From contig CAWEKI010000006.1 of NCBI GenBank assembly GCA_963809695.1, forward strand, positions 798,227-862,226: DNA of 64,000 nt, written 5' to 3'. Positions 43,606 to 52,866 of the stretch are shown one piece after another (position 1 is the first letter of the stretch; each line of letters begins with the position of its first letter). The notes under the pieces are model-generated. The model saw nothing but the letters and a program-made list of their open reading frames with translations, was not told the origin of the DNA and made no database searches. Both the position numbers and the translations under genes were made by a program. Origin of the DNA: JAGDMJ01 sp963809695. GTDB lineage: Bacteria; Bacteroidota; Ignavibacteria; UBA10030; UBA6906.

Positions 43606-45027
43606 TTATGCTCCAGCTTGTGCTGCAGCCTCCCCGTGTCGCGATTTGAAGCCTTTGACCATCCACTTGCGGGCAAGGATCAGCCCGATCGGAGTCAGGA
43701 TGGCTATGAAGCCATAGATAAGCCACATGGTTTCAGTATGCATCTCCGATGGCGGGACCCCCTCCGGACAATATTTCATCAGGAACCAGCCGGAATAAAG
43801 GCTCGTGATCACCTTGGTGAGGAACCAAGGGAACTGGCCAATTCCCATATAGATGCCTGTCATTCCGGGAGGAGCTATTTCGGCCACCCACTGGAGAAAG
43901 CGGGCAGACCACATGGCTTCGCCGATCGTCATGAAGATCAGAAAGGCCATGAGCGTATAAATGTTCGGACCCAGGGCAAGCAAAAATGTGGGCGCACCCA
44001 TCACTGCCGTGCCGAGGATCATCATTGTGTACGTGTTCTTCTTAGTAGTCAATGCAGTGACTGCGGGAGTAAGAATGAAAATCAGCAGCGGCCCGAAATT
44101 CACGAAAAACTCGAAGTTGTCGCTCACCACGCCCGTGAACGCTCTGTTGCAGTACTGCGGCAGCGTGAGCCAGTTGTGGGCAAAGAGCGTTTGGACTGGA
44201 ATAAGGATGAAAATAAAATAGAGAAAGCGCAAATCCTTGAGCGGAAAGTTCTTCATGTAGAAGGCGATCTGCTCCCTCAGCGGTTTTTTCTCTTCCTTGG
44301 GCGGTTCTTCTTTCCGTTCGCGGCTTGCATCGAGGACGGCTTCGTGAACCGCACGCGGCGAGAGGAACCAGAGCACCACGGCAATTCCTGCGGCGGTGAG
44401 GCCAACGTAGACCCAGAATTCTCCCGTGATGCCGAAGTTTTTGCGGAGCGGAGGAGAAATCAGGCCCGGGAGAAAACCCCCGAGGTTCATGAGCGCATAA
44501 AGCATGGCATAGCCCATGGCAGCAGTCTTTTCGGAGGAAAACTGCCGTACGGCTGCGTAGCATGCGGGCTGGTAAATCCCATAGCCGGCGACGATCCAAA
44601 GAAGCCCGAACATGGCAATAAGATGCGCCGACGACCAGAGCCCTTCGGCTGCTCCCAGGTCAGGGCTCATTGCCAGAAGGGCGCGTCCCACCATCATCAA
44701 TGCGAGCGAGATGATTAATGCCTTTCGGGCGCCGATGATGTCAACTGTAGCGCCCAGGAAGAGCATGCTGAGCGTGATGCCGGCGGTCAGGAAGCCCACC
44801 ATCTGCCCGGCGTGAATATCGTTCAGCCCGATGTACTTGTTGAAGAATATCGCGAGGAGCCCGAGGACGCCGAAGTATGTCAGTCCTTCCAGGAGATACG
44901 AAATGTTGATTCCCCAGATCGCGCGCGATGAGTGAACCAGGTCAATAAAGGGTTGTGATACTTCGCGGAGCGTCTGCTTCAGGACTGAGGAGGATCCCGT
45001 GGCTGCGGTGGGTTCAACTTCTTGCAT
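43606..45027 (-). CDS. MFS transporter, POT/PTR2-like (peptide) type
   Basis: 473 residues from the methionine at 45027; the frame continues upstream to 45324 but that stretch is not membrane-like. About twelve spans. The first, RAIWGINISYLLEGLTYFGVLGLL, resembles the ExxERFxYY region of proton-dependent oligopeptide transporters with Glu and Tyr kept. A central cytoplasmic loop is very charged (RERKEEPPKEEKKP). The C-terminal half has GPNIYTLMAFLIFMTIGEAMW. Substrate is likely a small peptide, but not certain. It diverges from the symporter that opens the salvage island, with 297 gene-free bases between them. Confidence 0.78.
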   Translation of the reverse strand: MQEVEPTAATGSSSVLKQTLREVSQPFIDLVHSSRAIWGINISYLLEGLTYFGVLGLLAIFFNKYIGLNDIHAGQMVGFLTAGITLSMLFLGATVDIIGARKALIISLALMMVGRALLAMSPDLGAAEGLWSSAHLIAMFGLLWIVAGYGIYQPACYAAVRQFSSEKTAAMGYAMLYALMNLGGFLPGLISPPLRKNFGITGEFWVYVGLTAAGIAVVLWFLSPRAVHEAVLDASRERKEEPPKEEKKPLREQIAFYMKNFPLKDLRFLYFIFILIPVQTLFAHNWLTLPQYCNRAFTGVVSDNFEFFVNFGPLLIFILTPAVTALTTKKNTYTMMILGTAVMGAPTFLLALGPNIYTLMAFLIFMTIGEAMWSARFLQWVAEIAPPGMTGIYMGIGQFPWFLTKVITSLYSGWFLMKYCPEGVPPSEMHTETMWLIYGFIAILTPIGLILARKWMVKGFKSRHGEAAAQAGA

Positions 45028-45324
45028 GCATTCGGCTCTATGACAATAGAAGTGGTGTTCTTTGTCTTGAACAGTAGCGATGATTTGGGTGAGAATCAAC
45101 CCTTCTGCGCCGGAGGCGCATCCCTTAGCTGTCCGTAGAGATCCAAGCGAATGGTGAAGGATAACGGTGATCCGTTGGAACCACGAGCGAGAAACGAGTG
45201 GCGGGTGGACGGTGACGGGTGAATCACCTCCAGATCCTGACCCCCAGCCCCGACCGACTGCTTTGTTGTTTTTCCGCAGGGTCCTCATTACATTGTTCTC
45301 CGTACCCCCCCACAGGAGCCGCAC

Positions 45325-46797
45325 TTGGGCTTTTCGCTCATCGATTATGTTATTGTCATCATCTATCTGCTCGGGGTCACCGTTGCGGGTGTCATCTTAT
45401 CGGGTAGGCAGCGCTCCTCGCGCGACTATTTCCTGGGAGGAAAGCAGCTTCCCTGGTGGGTGGTCGGTTTTTCGATTGTTGCGGGCGAAACAAGCACACT
45501 CACATTCATCAGCGTTCCGGGACTTGCGTATGCGGGCAATATGCAGTTCCTCCAACTCGTTCTCGGGTACGTGCTCGGCCGTATTCTCGTAAGCCAGATC
45601 TTCATCCCGGCGTATTACCGGGGGGACCTTGAGACTGCCTACGACTTCCTGGGGAAACGTTTCGGCCTGCCGCTGCGCAGGTGTACCTCCACGGTCTTTA
45701 TCGTGACGCGGGTCCTCGCGTCGGGCGTAAGGCTCTTTGCCACCGCGATCCCGGTGCATATGATCACCGGCCTCGAGTACACTCAGAGCATTTTGCTGAT
45801 CGGGGGCTTCACGCTCCTTTATACATATGCCGGCGGCCTGAGAGCTGTGGTCTCCATGGATGTCGTGCAGCTCTTTATCTACCTCAGCGGGGCCGTGGCT
45901 GCGGTGGGACTGATCCTGCATCGCCTTCCCGGGGGATGGGAGAGCGTTGTAGCCGCGGCAACGTCGGGAAGCAACAAGTTCGAGATCTTCAACCTTGATT
46001 GGGGTGACAGCGTCTACGGGTTTTTCTCCTCTCCTTACACCCTTGTTGGAGGGATCCTCGGGGGGACATTCCTGACCATGGCGTCCCACGGGACAGACCA
46101 GCTTCTCGTCCAGCGGCTGCTGGCGTGCAAGAGCCGGCTGGAGAGTCAAAAGGCCCTTATTCTTGACGCACTCTTCATTTTCGCGCAGTTTGCGTTCTTC
46201 CTGCTCGTCGGCCTCTGTCTCTATGCATTCTATGACGGGGTATCATATCAAGCCCTTGGCCTTTACTCTTCCGACGAGGTTTTTCCAAAATTCATTCTGG
46301 AGAATCTGCCTGCGGGGATTGCAGGGTTGGTGATCGCGGGGATTCTTGCCTCGGCGATGGGAACCCTGTCTTCATCGATCAGCTCCCTGGCATCCTCCAC
46401 GTTTCTGGATCTTTTCAAGCAGAGCGCGGCCGGCACCGCGCTGGATCGGAACAAAGACGTGCTCTGGTCCAGAATGCTGACCCTCTTCTGGGGAGTCGTC
46501 CTCATTGGGGGAGCCATGCTCTTTACAGACACGCGGAACCCGGTGGTGGAGCTCGGGCTCAAGATCGCGTCGTTCACGTATGGCGGATTGCTCGGGACCT
46601 TCTTTCTCGGGCTTCTCTTCCGCCGTACAAACCAGGCTGATGCGTTCATTGGATTCATCGCTGGTATTCTTGCCATGAGCGTTGTCATCACCTTTACTTC
46701 CATTGCCTACACCTGGCATACGTTCATAGGATGCATTGTCACGATCACTGTAGGGAACGCAAGCGCATGGATACGCCCGTCCCGCCATCTGGCATGA
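45325..46797 (+). CDS. Sodium:solute symporter (SSS family), first gene of the muropeptide salvage island
   Basis: 490 residues starting at TTG 45325, seven bases after AGGAG; no ATG is available near. About thirteen spans. Family features: SRDYFLGGKQLPWWVVGFSIVAGETS near residues 30-55, TYAGGLRAVVSMDVVQLFIY, the Na+ site stretch ASAMGTLSSSISSLASS and a GTFFLGLLFRR loop. These proteins import sugars, amino acids or acids with Na+; an SSS member serves MurNAc uptake in some Bacteroidota. Its stop overlaps the epimerase start (ATGA), so a cell-wall-derived substrate is a fair guess. Confidence 0.87.
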   Translation: MGFSLIDYVIVIIYLLGVTVAGVILSGRQRSSRDYFLGGKQLPWWVVGFSIVAGETSTLTFISVPGLAYAGNMQFLQLVLGYVLGRILVSQIFIPAYYRGDLETAYDFLGKRFGLPLRRCTSTVFIVTRVLASGVRLFATAIPVHMITGLEYTQSILLIGGFTLLYTYAGGLRAVVSMDVVQLFIYLSGAVAAVGLILHRLPGGWESVVAAATSGSNKFEIFNLDWGDSVYGFFSSPYTLVGGILGGTFLTMASHGTDQLLVQRLLACKSRLESQKALILDALFIFAQFAFFLLVGLCLYAFYDGVSYQALGLYSSDEVFPKFILENLPAGIAGLVIAGILASAMGTLSSSISSLASSTFLDLFKQSAAGTALDRNKDVLWSRMLTLFWGVVLIGGAMLFTDTRNPVVELGLKIASFTYGGLLGTFFLGLLFRRTNQADAFIGFIAGILAMSVVITFTSIAYTWHTFIGCIVTITVGNASAWIRPSRHLA

Positions 46798-47810
46798 CAC
46801 TTCGGTATGAACCGTTCACATTGCAGCTACGGCGGACTTTCACGCTCGCATCGGGCTCACGGACTTCGACGCCAGCCATGCTTGTCGAGGTGGAACAGGA
46901 CGGGATTGTCGGATACGGCGAGGCATCAATGCCTCCGTACCTGGGGGAGACTCGTGCAACGGCGGAGGATTTCCTGGCGCGGGTGAGTCTATCGCGTGTG
47001 GATCCGTTTCAGCTGGAGAGACTGCTCGGAGACCTGGACGGCCTCGCCCCCGGCAATCACGCCGCGAAGGCTGCGGTGGACATCGCTTTGCACGACTGGG
47101 TCGGGAAAAAGATCGGTCTTCCCTGGCACCGGATTTGGGGTCTGAGCCCGGAGGACGCGCCTCTGAGCTCCATGACAATTGGGATTGATACCGCTGAAAA
47201 TATTCGAGCGCGCGTGAAGGAATTCGAGGGCTTTCCCGTACTGAAGATCAAGCTTGGCACCGACCGGGATCGGGAGATTGTCCGGACGATCCGGGAAATG
47301 ACCGATATTCCCCTGCGCGTGGATGTCAATCAGGGATGGAAGGATAGGGAAGAGGCTCTGCGGATGGTGGAGTGGCTCGCGGCCGCCGGTGTGGAGCTTG
47401 TCGAACAGCCAATGGCGAAGGACCGCCTCGACGATCATGCCTGGCTCACGGAGCGAAGCCCGCTCCCGATTGTCGCTGATGAGAGCGTTGTGCGCCTGAG
47501 TGACATCGGGAAAGTGCATGGCGCTTTTTTGGGTATCAACGTGAAGCTGATGAAATGCACCGGCATGCGCGAGGCCTACCGGATGATCGTTCTGGCACAC
47601 GGCCTCGGCATGAAAGTCATGCTCGGCTGTATGACCGAGACCTCGTGCGCAATCTCCGCGGCCGCGCAGCTTGCTCCCATGGCCGACTGGGCCGACCTGG
47701 ACGGTGCCCTCTTGATCGGGAACGATCCGTTTCGCGGGGCCAGTGTGCGGAACGGCAAGATCATGCTGCCAGAGGGGGCAGGCATTGGCGTGGAACGAGT
47801 AGTCCGCTAG
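46794..47810 (+). CDS. ykfB: L-Ala-D/L-Glu epimerase (enolase superfamily)
   Basis: 338 residues from ATG 46794, overlapping the symporter stop; an in-frame ATG at 46767 is less likely because the family begins with LRYEPFTLQLRRTFTLASGS. Epimerises L-Ala-D-Glu from murein peptides to L-Ala-L-Glu so peptidases can use it. Metal and acid/base residues of the muconate-lactonizing subgroup: Lys pair in VLKIKLG, Asp in LRVDVNQGW, Glu in ELVEQPMA, Asp in IVADESV and Lys in INVKLMKCTG. Substrate is assigned from these motifs and from its place in a cell-wall salvage cluster. Confidence 0.9.
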   Translation: MTLRYEPFTLQLRRTFTLASGSRTSTPAMLVEVEQDGIVGYGEASMPPYLGETRATAEDFLARVSLSRVDPFQLERLLGDLDGLAPGNHAAKAAVDIALHDWVGKKIGLPWHRIWGLSPEDAPLSSMTIGIDTAENIRARVKEFEGFPVLKIKLGTDRDREIVRTIREMTDIPLRVDVNQGWKDREEALRMVEWLAAAGVELVEQPMAKDRLDDHAWLTERSPLPIVADESVVRLSDIGKVHGAFLGINVKLMKCTGMREAYRMIVLAHGLGMKVMLGCMTETSCAISAAAQLAPMADWADLDGALLIGNDPFRGASVRNGKIMLPEGAGIGVERVVR

Positions 47811-47821
47811 TCGTTGATCAT

Positions 47822-47865
47822 ATTGCCAGGCAATTGCCAGGCATTTGCCAGGCGTTTATCTGGCA
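47822..47865. repeat. Four short tandem TTGCCAGGCA-type repeats
   Basis: ATTGCCAGGCA, ATTGCCAGGCA, TTTGCCAGGCG and TTTATCTGGCA follow each other in an 11-base period in the 77-base gap between the epimerase and acyltransferase genes. The first two are identical and the last has drifted. Confidence 0.55.
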
Positions 47866-47887
47866 TATCCACATACACAGGCAGACC

Positions 47888-49039
47888 ATGAACAGCACAG
47901 CATCACCGAAGCGCCTGATGTCGCTCGACGCGTTCCGCGGGGCAACCATTGCCGCCATGGTTCTCGTCAACGATCCGGGCAACTGGAGTACCACATACCT
48001 CCAGCTCAAGCACGCCGCCTGGAACGGCTGGACCATTACGGACATGGTGTTCCCGTTTTTTCTCTGGATCGTTGGCGTTGCCTTGACATTCTCCTTCGCC
48101 AAGCGCATGGAATCGGGGGCCGACAAAGGACGGCTCATGGTGCACGTTCTGCGGCGGGCGGCGATCATCTTCGCGCTTGGCATCGTGATCAACGGCTTCC
48201 CCTTCGGACTGGCGTTTGGACACCAATTCTCCTTCTCCACGCTTCGCATCCCCGGCGTTCTCCAGCGCATTGCGATCTGTTACCTGATTGCATCCGCAAT
48301 TTTCCTGACCACCGGAGTGCGGGGTCAGATCATCTGGGCAGGGGTCTTCCTCGTCGTCTACTGGCTGGCAATCATGTTGATTCCCGTGCCCGGATATGGC
48401 GCGGCGGTGCTGGAGCCAACGGGGAATCTCGGCTGGTTCATTGACTCCACGCTTTTGAGTGGCCACACATACGTCTGGGCACCAGCCCCGGGCTTTGACC
48501 CCGAAGGAGTTCTCAGCACGCTCCCGGCAATTGCGACCACCCTTTTCGGGATACTCACCGGACACTGGCTTCGGACCAACCGTCCTGTCGGAGAAAAAAT
48601 CTCCTGGATGTTCACAGCGGGTATAGGCATGGTCGCACTGGGGTGGTTCCTGAGCATCTGGCTTCCGATCAACAAGAATCTCTGGACAACCCCGTACAGC
48701 ATCTTCATGGGTGGATGGGCGCTGGTCGGCCTTGCCATCTGCTACTGGTTGATCGACGTGAACGGCTACAAGCGTTGGGCGAAGCCGTTCGTCATCTTCG
48801 GCATGAACGCGATCGCCATCTATGTCGCCTCGGAATTGCTTGCCGTCCTCCTGGGTGTAATTCAAGTGACAGGCTCCCAGGGGACCCCCATCAGCCTGCA
48901 GGAACAGATCTTCCGGAACTGGTTTGCGCCGGTTGCCGATCCGTACAATGCGTCGCTGCTGTTTGCGATTGTGTATGTATTGCTCATGTTCCTGATCGCG
49001 TGGGTGATGTGGAAGCGGCGTTGGTTCCTGAAAATTTAG
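47888..49039 (+). CDS. NagX-like membrane acyltransferase (DUF5009 / heparan-alpha-glucosaminide N-acetyltransferase type)
   Basis: 383 residues from ATG 47888. Ten or eleven membrane spans. N-terminal signature RLMSLDAFRGATIAAMVLVNDPGNW, then WTITDMVFPFFLWIVGVAL and RRAAIIFALGIVINGFP; His in LRIPGVLQRIAICY region. This family includes human HGSNAT and bacterial NagX, found in GlcNAc-utilisation loci. In a cell-wall salvage island it may acetylate or transport amino sugars across the inner membrane, but that role is inferred. It precedes the NagB-type gene by about 130 bases. Confidence 0.83.
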   Translation: MNSTASPKRLMSLDAFRGATIAAMVLVNDPGNWSTTYLQLKHAAWNGWTITDMVFPFFLWIVGVALTFSFAKRMESGADKGRLMVHVLRRAAIIFALGIVINGFPFGLAFGHQFSFSTLRIPGVLQRIAICYLIASAIFLTTGVRGQIIWAGVFLVVYWLAIMLIPVPGYGAAVLEPTGNLGWFIDSTLLSGHTYVWAPAPGFDPEGVLSTLPAIATTLFGILTGHWLRTNRPVGEKISWMFTAGIGMVALGWFLSIWLPINKNLWTTPYSIFMGGWALVGLAICYWLIDVNGYKRWAKPFVIFGMNAIAIYVASELLAVLLGVIQVTGSQGTPISLQEQIFRNWFAPVADPYNASLLFAIVYVLLMFLIAWVMWKRRWFLKI

Positions 49040-49168
49040 CCACTGAAGAACGCAGATGCATACAAAGAGACATAGCCCTTCACCCTATCTGTGGCTACAT
49101 GCAGATGAAAGAATGGGGGAGATTCCGTACATTGTTTGACAACCAACCACTTTCTTCCAGGAAGGACC

Positions 49169-51526
49169 ATGGCCGAACGACGGTATGACGGAACATCCGT
49201 TGTAGAACAACGCGAATTGGAACGGAGCGGGCGGAAACTGATGTATGCCCCCACGGAGAGGATTCCCATTATTGAGGTATCCAATTTTCCGAGTCTGGGA
49301 AAATTGACGGCCTTGCGGTTCATTGAGTGGGTCGTGAAGAACCCGGGTGGCGTGATCTCGCTTCCCACGGGAAAAACCCCGGAGCATTTCATAAAGTGGG
49401 TTACGAGGATCCTCGAACGATGGGAGACCAAGGAGGTCCAGTCGCTCCTCGAGTCAACGGGAGTTGAAACCTCACGGCCGCCGGATATGAGGAGCCTCTC
49501 GTTCGTGCAGATCGACGAGTTTTATCCTATGGACTCGAGCCAGCAAAACAGCTTCAACTATTACGTGAATGAGTATTATATCAAAGGATTCGGTCTCTCT
49601 CCCGACCGCGCGCTGCTCATCAATGCCACTTCGCTGGGCCTTCCGCCGGGCAGGACGATGCAGGAAGTTTTTCCTGACAATATCGTTGACCTGACGTTGC
49701 GTGTGCGGCAAACACGGACGGACCTCGAGCGCGAACAGAAGGATGTCATCAACAGGGTGGACGAATTCTGCATGGAATATGAGTCCCGCATTCGTGAACT
49801 CGGAGGGATCGGCTTCTTCCTGGGCGGTATTGGTCCGGACGGACACATTGCATTCAACGTCCGTGGTTCGAGTGTCTATTCGGTGACGCGCCTGACAGGA
49901 ACGAACTATGAAACGCAGGCGGCCGCGGCAACAGACCTGGGAGGGATCGAGGTCTCCCGCACGCGCCTGGTGATCACCATTGGGCTGGCCACCATTACAT
50001 GCAACCCCACGGCCACCGCGATCATCATCGCTGCCGGCGAGGCGAAAGCACCCATCGTCGCGCTTGCAGTGCAGAACAAGAAAGGACCCCAGTATCCTGC
50101 GTCGGTACTCCAGGACTTGCCAAACGCGCGTTTCTATCTTACAAAAGGCGCGGCAAGCAAGCTTGTGGAACGGCAATTCCAGGATTTCAGCAATCTGCAA
50201 GAGGTGTCGCCCGCAGTGGCAGAAGATATCGTCGTCTCTCTGGCGCTCTCTTCGGACAAGCCCCTGGGTGACCTCACGCTGAAGGATTTTCAGAACGACA
50301 GGTTTGCCGCGGCGCTGCTCGCAAAGTCCGGACAGGACCCGGAATCTCTTGCAGTGGCGGCGCGCGCGAGCATCGTCGGGAAGATCCAGCGGGGTCTGCA
50401 GCCCGTCACCAAGACGGTGTTTCTCCACACGGAGCCGCACCACGATGATATCATGCTCGGCTATCTTGCGTATATCTACCATCTGGTACGCGACCCCTCA
50501 AACCAGCACTATTTTGCCAATCTCACGTCCGGGTTTACCTCGGTTTCCAACGCGTTCTTCCTCTCCAAGCTGGAGAAGTTGGAACGCCTCCTCGAGACCG
50601 GCGTATTCTATACGCTGTTGAAGGATGAGTACTTCGATCCTCAAAGTGCCGCAGGCCGGATGGAAGATGTTTACCTGTACCTTGACGGCAAGGCAGCGAA
50701 GAGCACGGAGATGACAGACGAGGCCGATGCCAGGCGGCTGCTGCGTAACCTTGTCGGCATGTACAAGACCCACAACCCCAACACGCTCCATGACCGCACC
50801 CGCGAGATCATCGATTATGTGAAATCACAGTATCCTGGTGCCAAGGACCCGCAGCACGTTCAGCTGCTGAAGGGAATGATCCGCGAGTTCGAGGTGGAGT
50901 TGCTCTGGGCGTATTTTGGCATCGAAACGTCTGCCATCTTCCCGCTGCGGCTTGGCTTCTACACCGGCGACATCTTTTCACAGGAGCCTGAAATGAGCCG
51001 GGACGTCAAGCCGATCTTCGCGTTGCTCAAGAAGGTGAAGCCCAATGTCATCTCCGTGGCGTTTGACCCTGAGGGGAGTGGGCCGGACACACACTACAAG
51101 GCGCTGCAAGCAGTCAGCGAAGCAGTAAAAATGTACGAAAAAGAGACTGGCGCAACCGACCTCCGGGTCTGGGGATACAGGAATGTGTGGTACCGCTTCC
51201 GACCGGCCGAAGTGAATCTCATGCCCCCGGTTTCGTTGAATACGCTCTCCATGCTGCATACGGCGTTCATGAACTGCTTCGGGTCACAAAGCGCTGCATC
51301 GTTTCCAAGCTACGAGCACGACGGGCCTTTCTCGGAGCTGGCACAAAAGATTCAGGTAGACCAGTATGCGATGATCAAAGCCTGCCTGGGAAAGGACTAT
51401 TTCATCAAGAACGAGCATCCCCGGTTGCGCGCCGCCCGGGGCTTGATGTTCCTGAAAGACATGCAGCTCTCCGAGTTCTATGAGTTCGTGAGGGAGTTGA
51501 AGAAGTTGACGGAAGACCGGCCGTGA
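49169..51526 (+). CDS. NagB-type glucosamine-6-phosphate deaminase fused to an LmbE/PIG-L deacetylase-like domain
   Basis: 785 residues from ATG 49169, just after AGGAAGG. Residues about 20-310 are a NagB/6-phosphogluconolactonase fold: ISLPTGKTPEHFIKW, FVQIDEFYPMDSSQQNSF (catalytic Asp) and FFLGGIGPDGHIAFN. Residues about 410-770 are PIG-L/LmbE with the zinc motif TEPHHDDIMLGY. PIG-L enzymes remove acetyl groups from GlcNAc compounds, so one chain may take N-acetylglucosamine-6-phosphate to fructose-6-phosphate, ammonia and acetate, replacing NagA. Bacteroides BT_0258-like proteins have a related architecture. No signal peptide, so cytoplasmic. Its stop overlaps the SpoIID-like start. Confidence 0.87.
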   Translation: MAERRYDGTSVVEQRELERSGRKLMYAPTERIPIIEVSNFPSLGKLTALRFIEWVVKNPGGVISLPTGKTPEHFIKWVTRILERWETKEVQSLLESTGVETSRPPDMRSLSFVQIDEFYPMDSSQQNSFNYYVNEYYIKGFGLSPDRALLINATSLGLPPGRTMQEVFPDNIVDLTLRVRQTRTDLEREQKDVINRVDEFCMEYESRIRELGGIGFFLGGIGPDGHIAFNVRGSSVYSVTRLTGTNYETQAAAATDLGGIEVSRTRLVITIGLATITCNPTATAIIIAAGEAKAPIVALAVQNKKGPQYPASVLQDLPNARFYLTKGAASKLVERQFQDFSNLQEVSPAVAEDIVVSLALSSDKPLGDLTLKDFQNDRFAAALLAKSGQDPESLAVAARASIVGKIQRGLQPVTKTVFLHTEPHHDDIMLGYLAYIYHLVRDPSNQHYFANLTSGFTSVSNAFFLSKLEKLERLLETGVFYTLLKDEYFDPQSAAGRMEDVYLYLDGKAAKSTEMTDEADARRLLRNLVGMYKTHNPNTLHDRTREIIDYVKSQYPGAKDPQHVQLLKGMIREFEVELLWAYFGIETSAIFPLRLGFYTGDIFSQEPEMSRDVKPIFALLKKVKPNVISVAFDPEGSGPDTHYKALQAVSEAVKMYEKETGATDLRVWGYRNVWYRFRPAEVNLMPPVSLNTLSMLHTAFMNCFGSQSAASFPSYEHDGPFSELAQKIQVDQYAMIKACLGKDYFIKNEHPRLRAARGLMFLKDMQLSEFYEFVRELKKLTEDRP

Positions 51527-52866
51527 AGGAACCCGTGATCGCCGTCGGCGTGCTGACGAGTCCTGTGGTGCGCTTTGCATTGGACGGTGTTTTCACGCGG
51601 GGCCCCGGGCAGGAAATGTCCGCTGGCGCATACGCGGCGCATGCATTGGGAGGGAAGGTCATAATCGAAGGAGATGCCGGGCAGATCACCGCGGACGGGG
51701 GTGTGCTCATTGAAGCCCGAGAGGGGTCCGCGCACGCGATTCGCCTTGAGGACGTCACCATCGGCGTGCAATTCCACTGGGAGCGCAAGGAGCAACAGTG
51801 GTTCACCGGGAGCCTCCGGTTTGTCATCTCTGGAAGTGACCTGGTAGCGATCAACGTTGTGCCGGTGGAGGATTACCTGGCAAGCGTCATTGCCTCCGAA
51901 ATGAGCGCCGCAAGTTCCCTCCCGTTCCTGAAGGCACACGCTATCACCTCCCGCAGCTGGCTTCTGGCACAGCTGGAAAAATCACGCTCTTCGAAGGCCA
52001 CGGGCAACGTTCGTCCTTCCAAGCAGCATGAAGAAGCCGAAAGGCGCATCCGCTGGTACGACAGAGAAGATCATGAGCTGTTCGACGTCTGTGCGGATGA
52101 CCATTGCCAGCGCTATCAGGGAATGACCCGGGCATCGACACGTGCGGTGGCAGAGGCGGTGCGCGCAACGCGCGGCCTCGTGCTGATGTACGATGGGCGC
52201 GTCTGCGACGCGCGCTTCTCCAAGGCGTGTGGCGGTGTGACGGAGGCGTTCGAAAACGTCTGGGAGCCGGTTCACCATCCCTACCTGACGGCTGTTGCAG
52301 ATGCTCCCGAAGCCGTCCCTGGCCCCCTTCCTCCGCTCGAGGGGATTGAGGCGGCCGAACGATGGATCAGAAGTTCTCCTCCCGCTTTCTGTAACACCCG
52401 CGATCCGGAGATCCTTTCCCAAGTCCTTGTGCACTTCGACCGTGAGACCACGGATTTCTTCCGGTGGCGGGTGGAATACGGGCAAGAAGAACTGGCGCAG
52501 CTTTTGCAGCGAAAAAGCGGCACAGACTTCGGAAGGATACGCGATCTCATTCCGGTGTCACGGGGTCCTTCGGGCAGGATCATCGAACTGAAGATCGTGG
52601 GATCGAAACGGACGATGGTGGTTGGCAAAGAGCTGGAGATCCGAAAGATGTTCTCGCCCACACACCTTTATAGCTCGGCTTTTGTGATCGATGCCCTGGA
52701 TCCCCGGAACGGTATTCCCGGACGGTTTGTGCTGACCGGGGCGGGGTGGGGGCACGGCGTCGGGCTCTGCCAGATCGGCGCTGCAGTGATGGGAGAAATG
52801 GGATATTCGCACGAGCAAATCCTGAGACACTATTTCAGCCGGGTTGAAATCAAGGCACTCTACTGA
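51523..52866 (+). CDS. SpoIID/LytB-like protein without signal peptide
   Basis: 447 residues from GTG 51523, which overlaps the NagB-type stop. The SpoIID core is clear: VPVEDYLASVIASEMSAASS, KAHAITSRSWLLAQ, ATRGLVLMYDGRVCDARFSKACGG in the middle and the C-terminal GWGHGVGLCQIGAAVMGEMG. SpoIID proteins of sporulation are lytic transglycosylases acting on glycan strands stripped of peptides; others only stimulate amidases. A CADDHCQRYQG stretch adds two cysteines near residue 190. There is no export signal and it is sandwiched between cytoplasmic NagB-LmbE and AmpG, so it probably works on imported glycan pieces. Confidence 0.83.
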   Translation: MKEPVIAVGVLTSPVVRFALDGVFTRGPGQEMSAGAYAAHALGGKVIIEGDAGQITADGGVLIEAREGSAHAIRLEDVTIGVQFHWERKEQQWFTGSLRFVISGSDLVAINVVPVEDYLASVIASEMSAASSLPFLKAHAITSRSWLLAQLEKSRSSKATGNVRPSKQHEEAERRIRWYDREDHELFDVCADDHCQRYQGMTRASTRAVAEAVRATRGLVLMYDGRVCDARFSKACGGVTEAFENVWEPVHHPYLTAVADAPEAVPGPLPPLEGIEAAERWIRSSPPAFCNTRDPEILSQVLVHFDRETTDFFRWRVEYGQEELAQLLQRKSGTDFGRIRDLIPVSRGPSGRIIELKIVGSKRTMVVGKELEIRKMFSPTHLYSSAFVIDALDPRNGIPGRFVLTGAGWGHGVGLCQIGAAVMGEMGYSHEQILRHYFSRVEIKALY

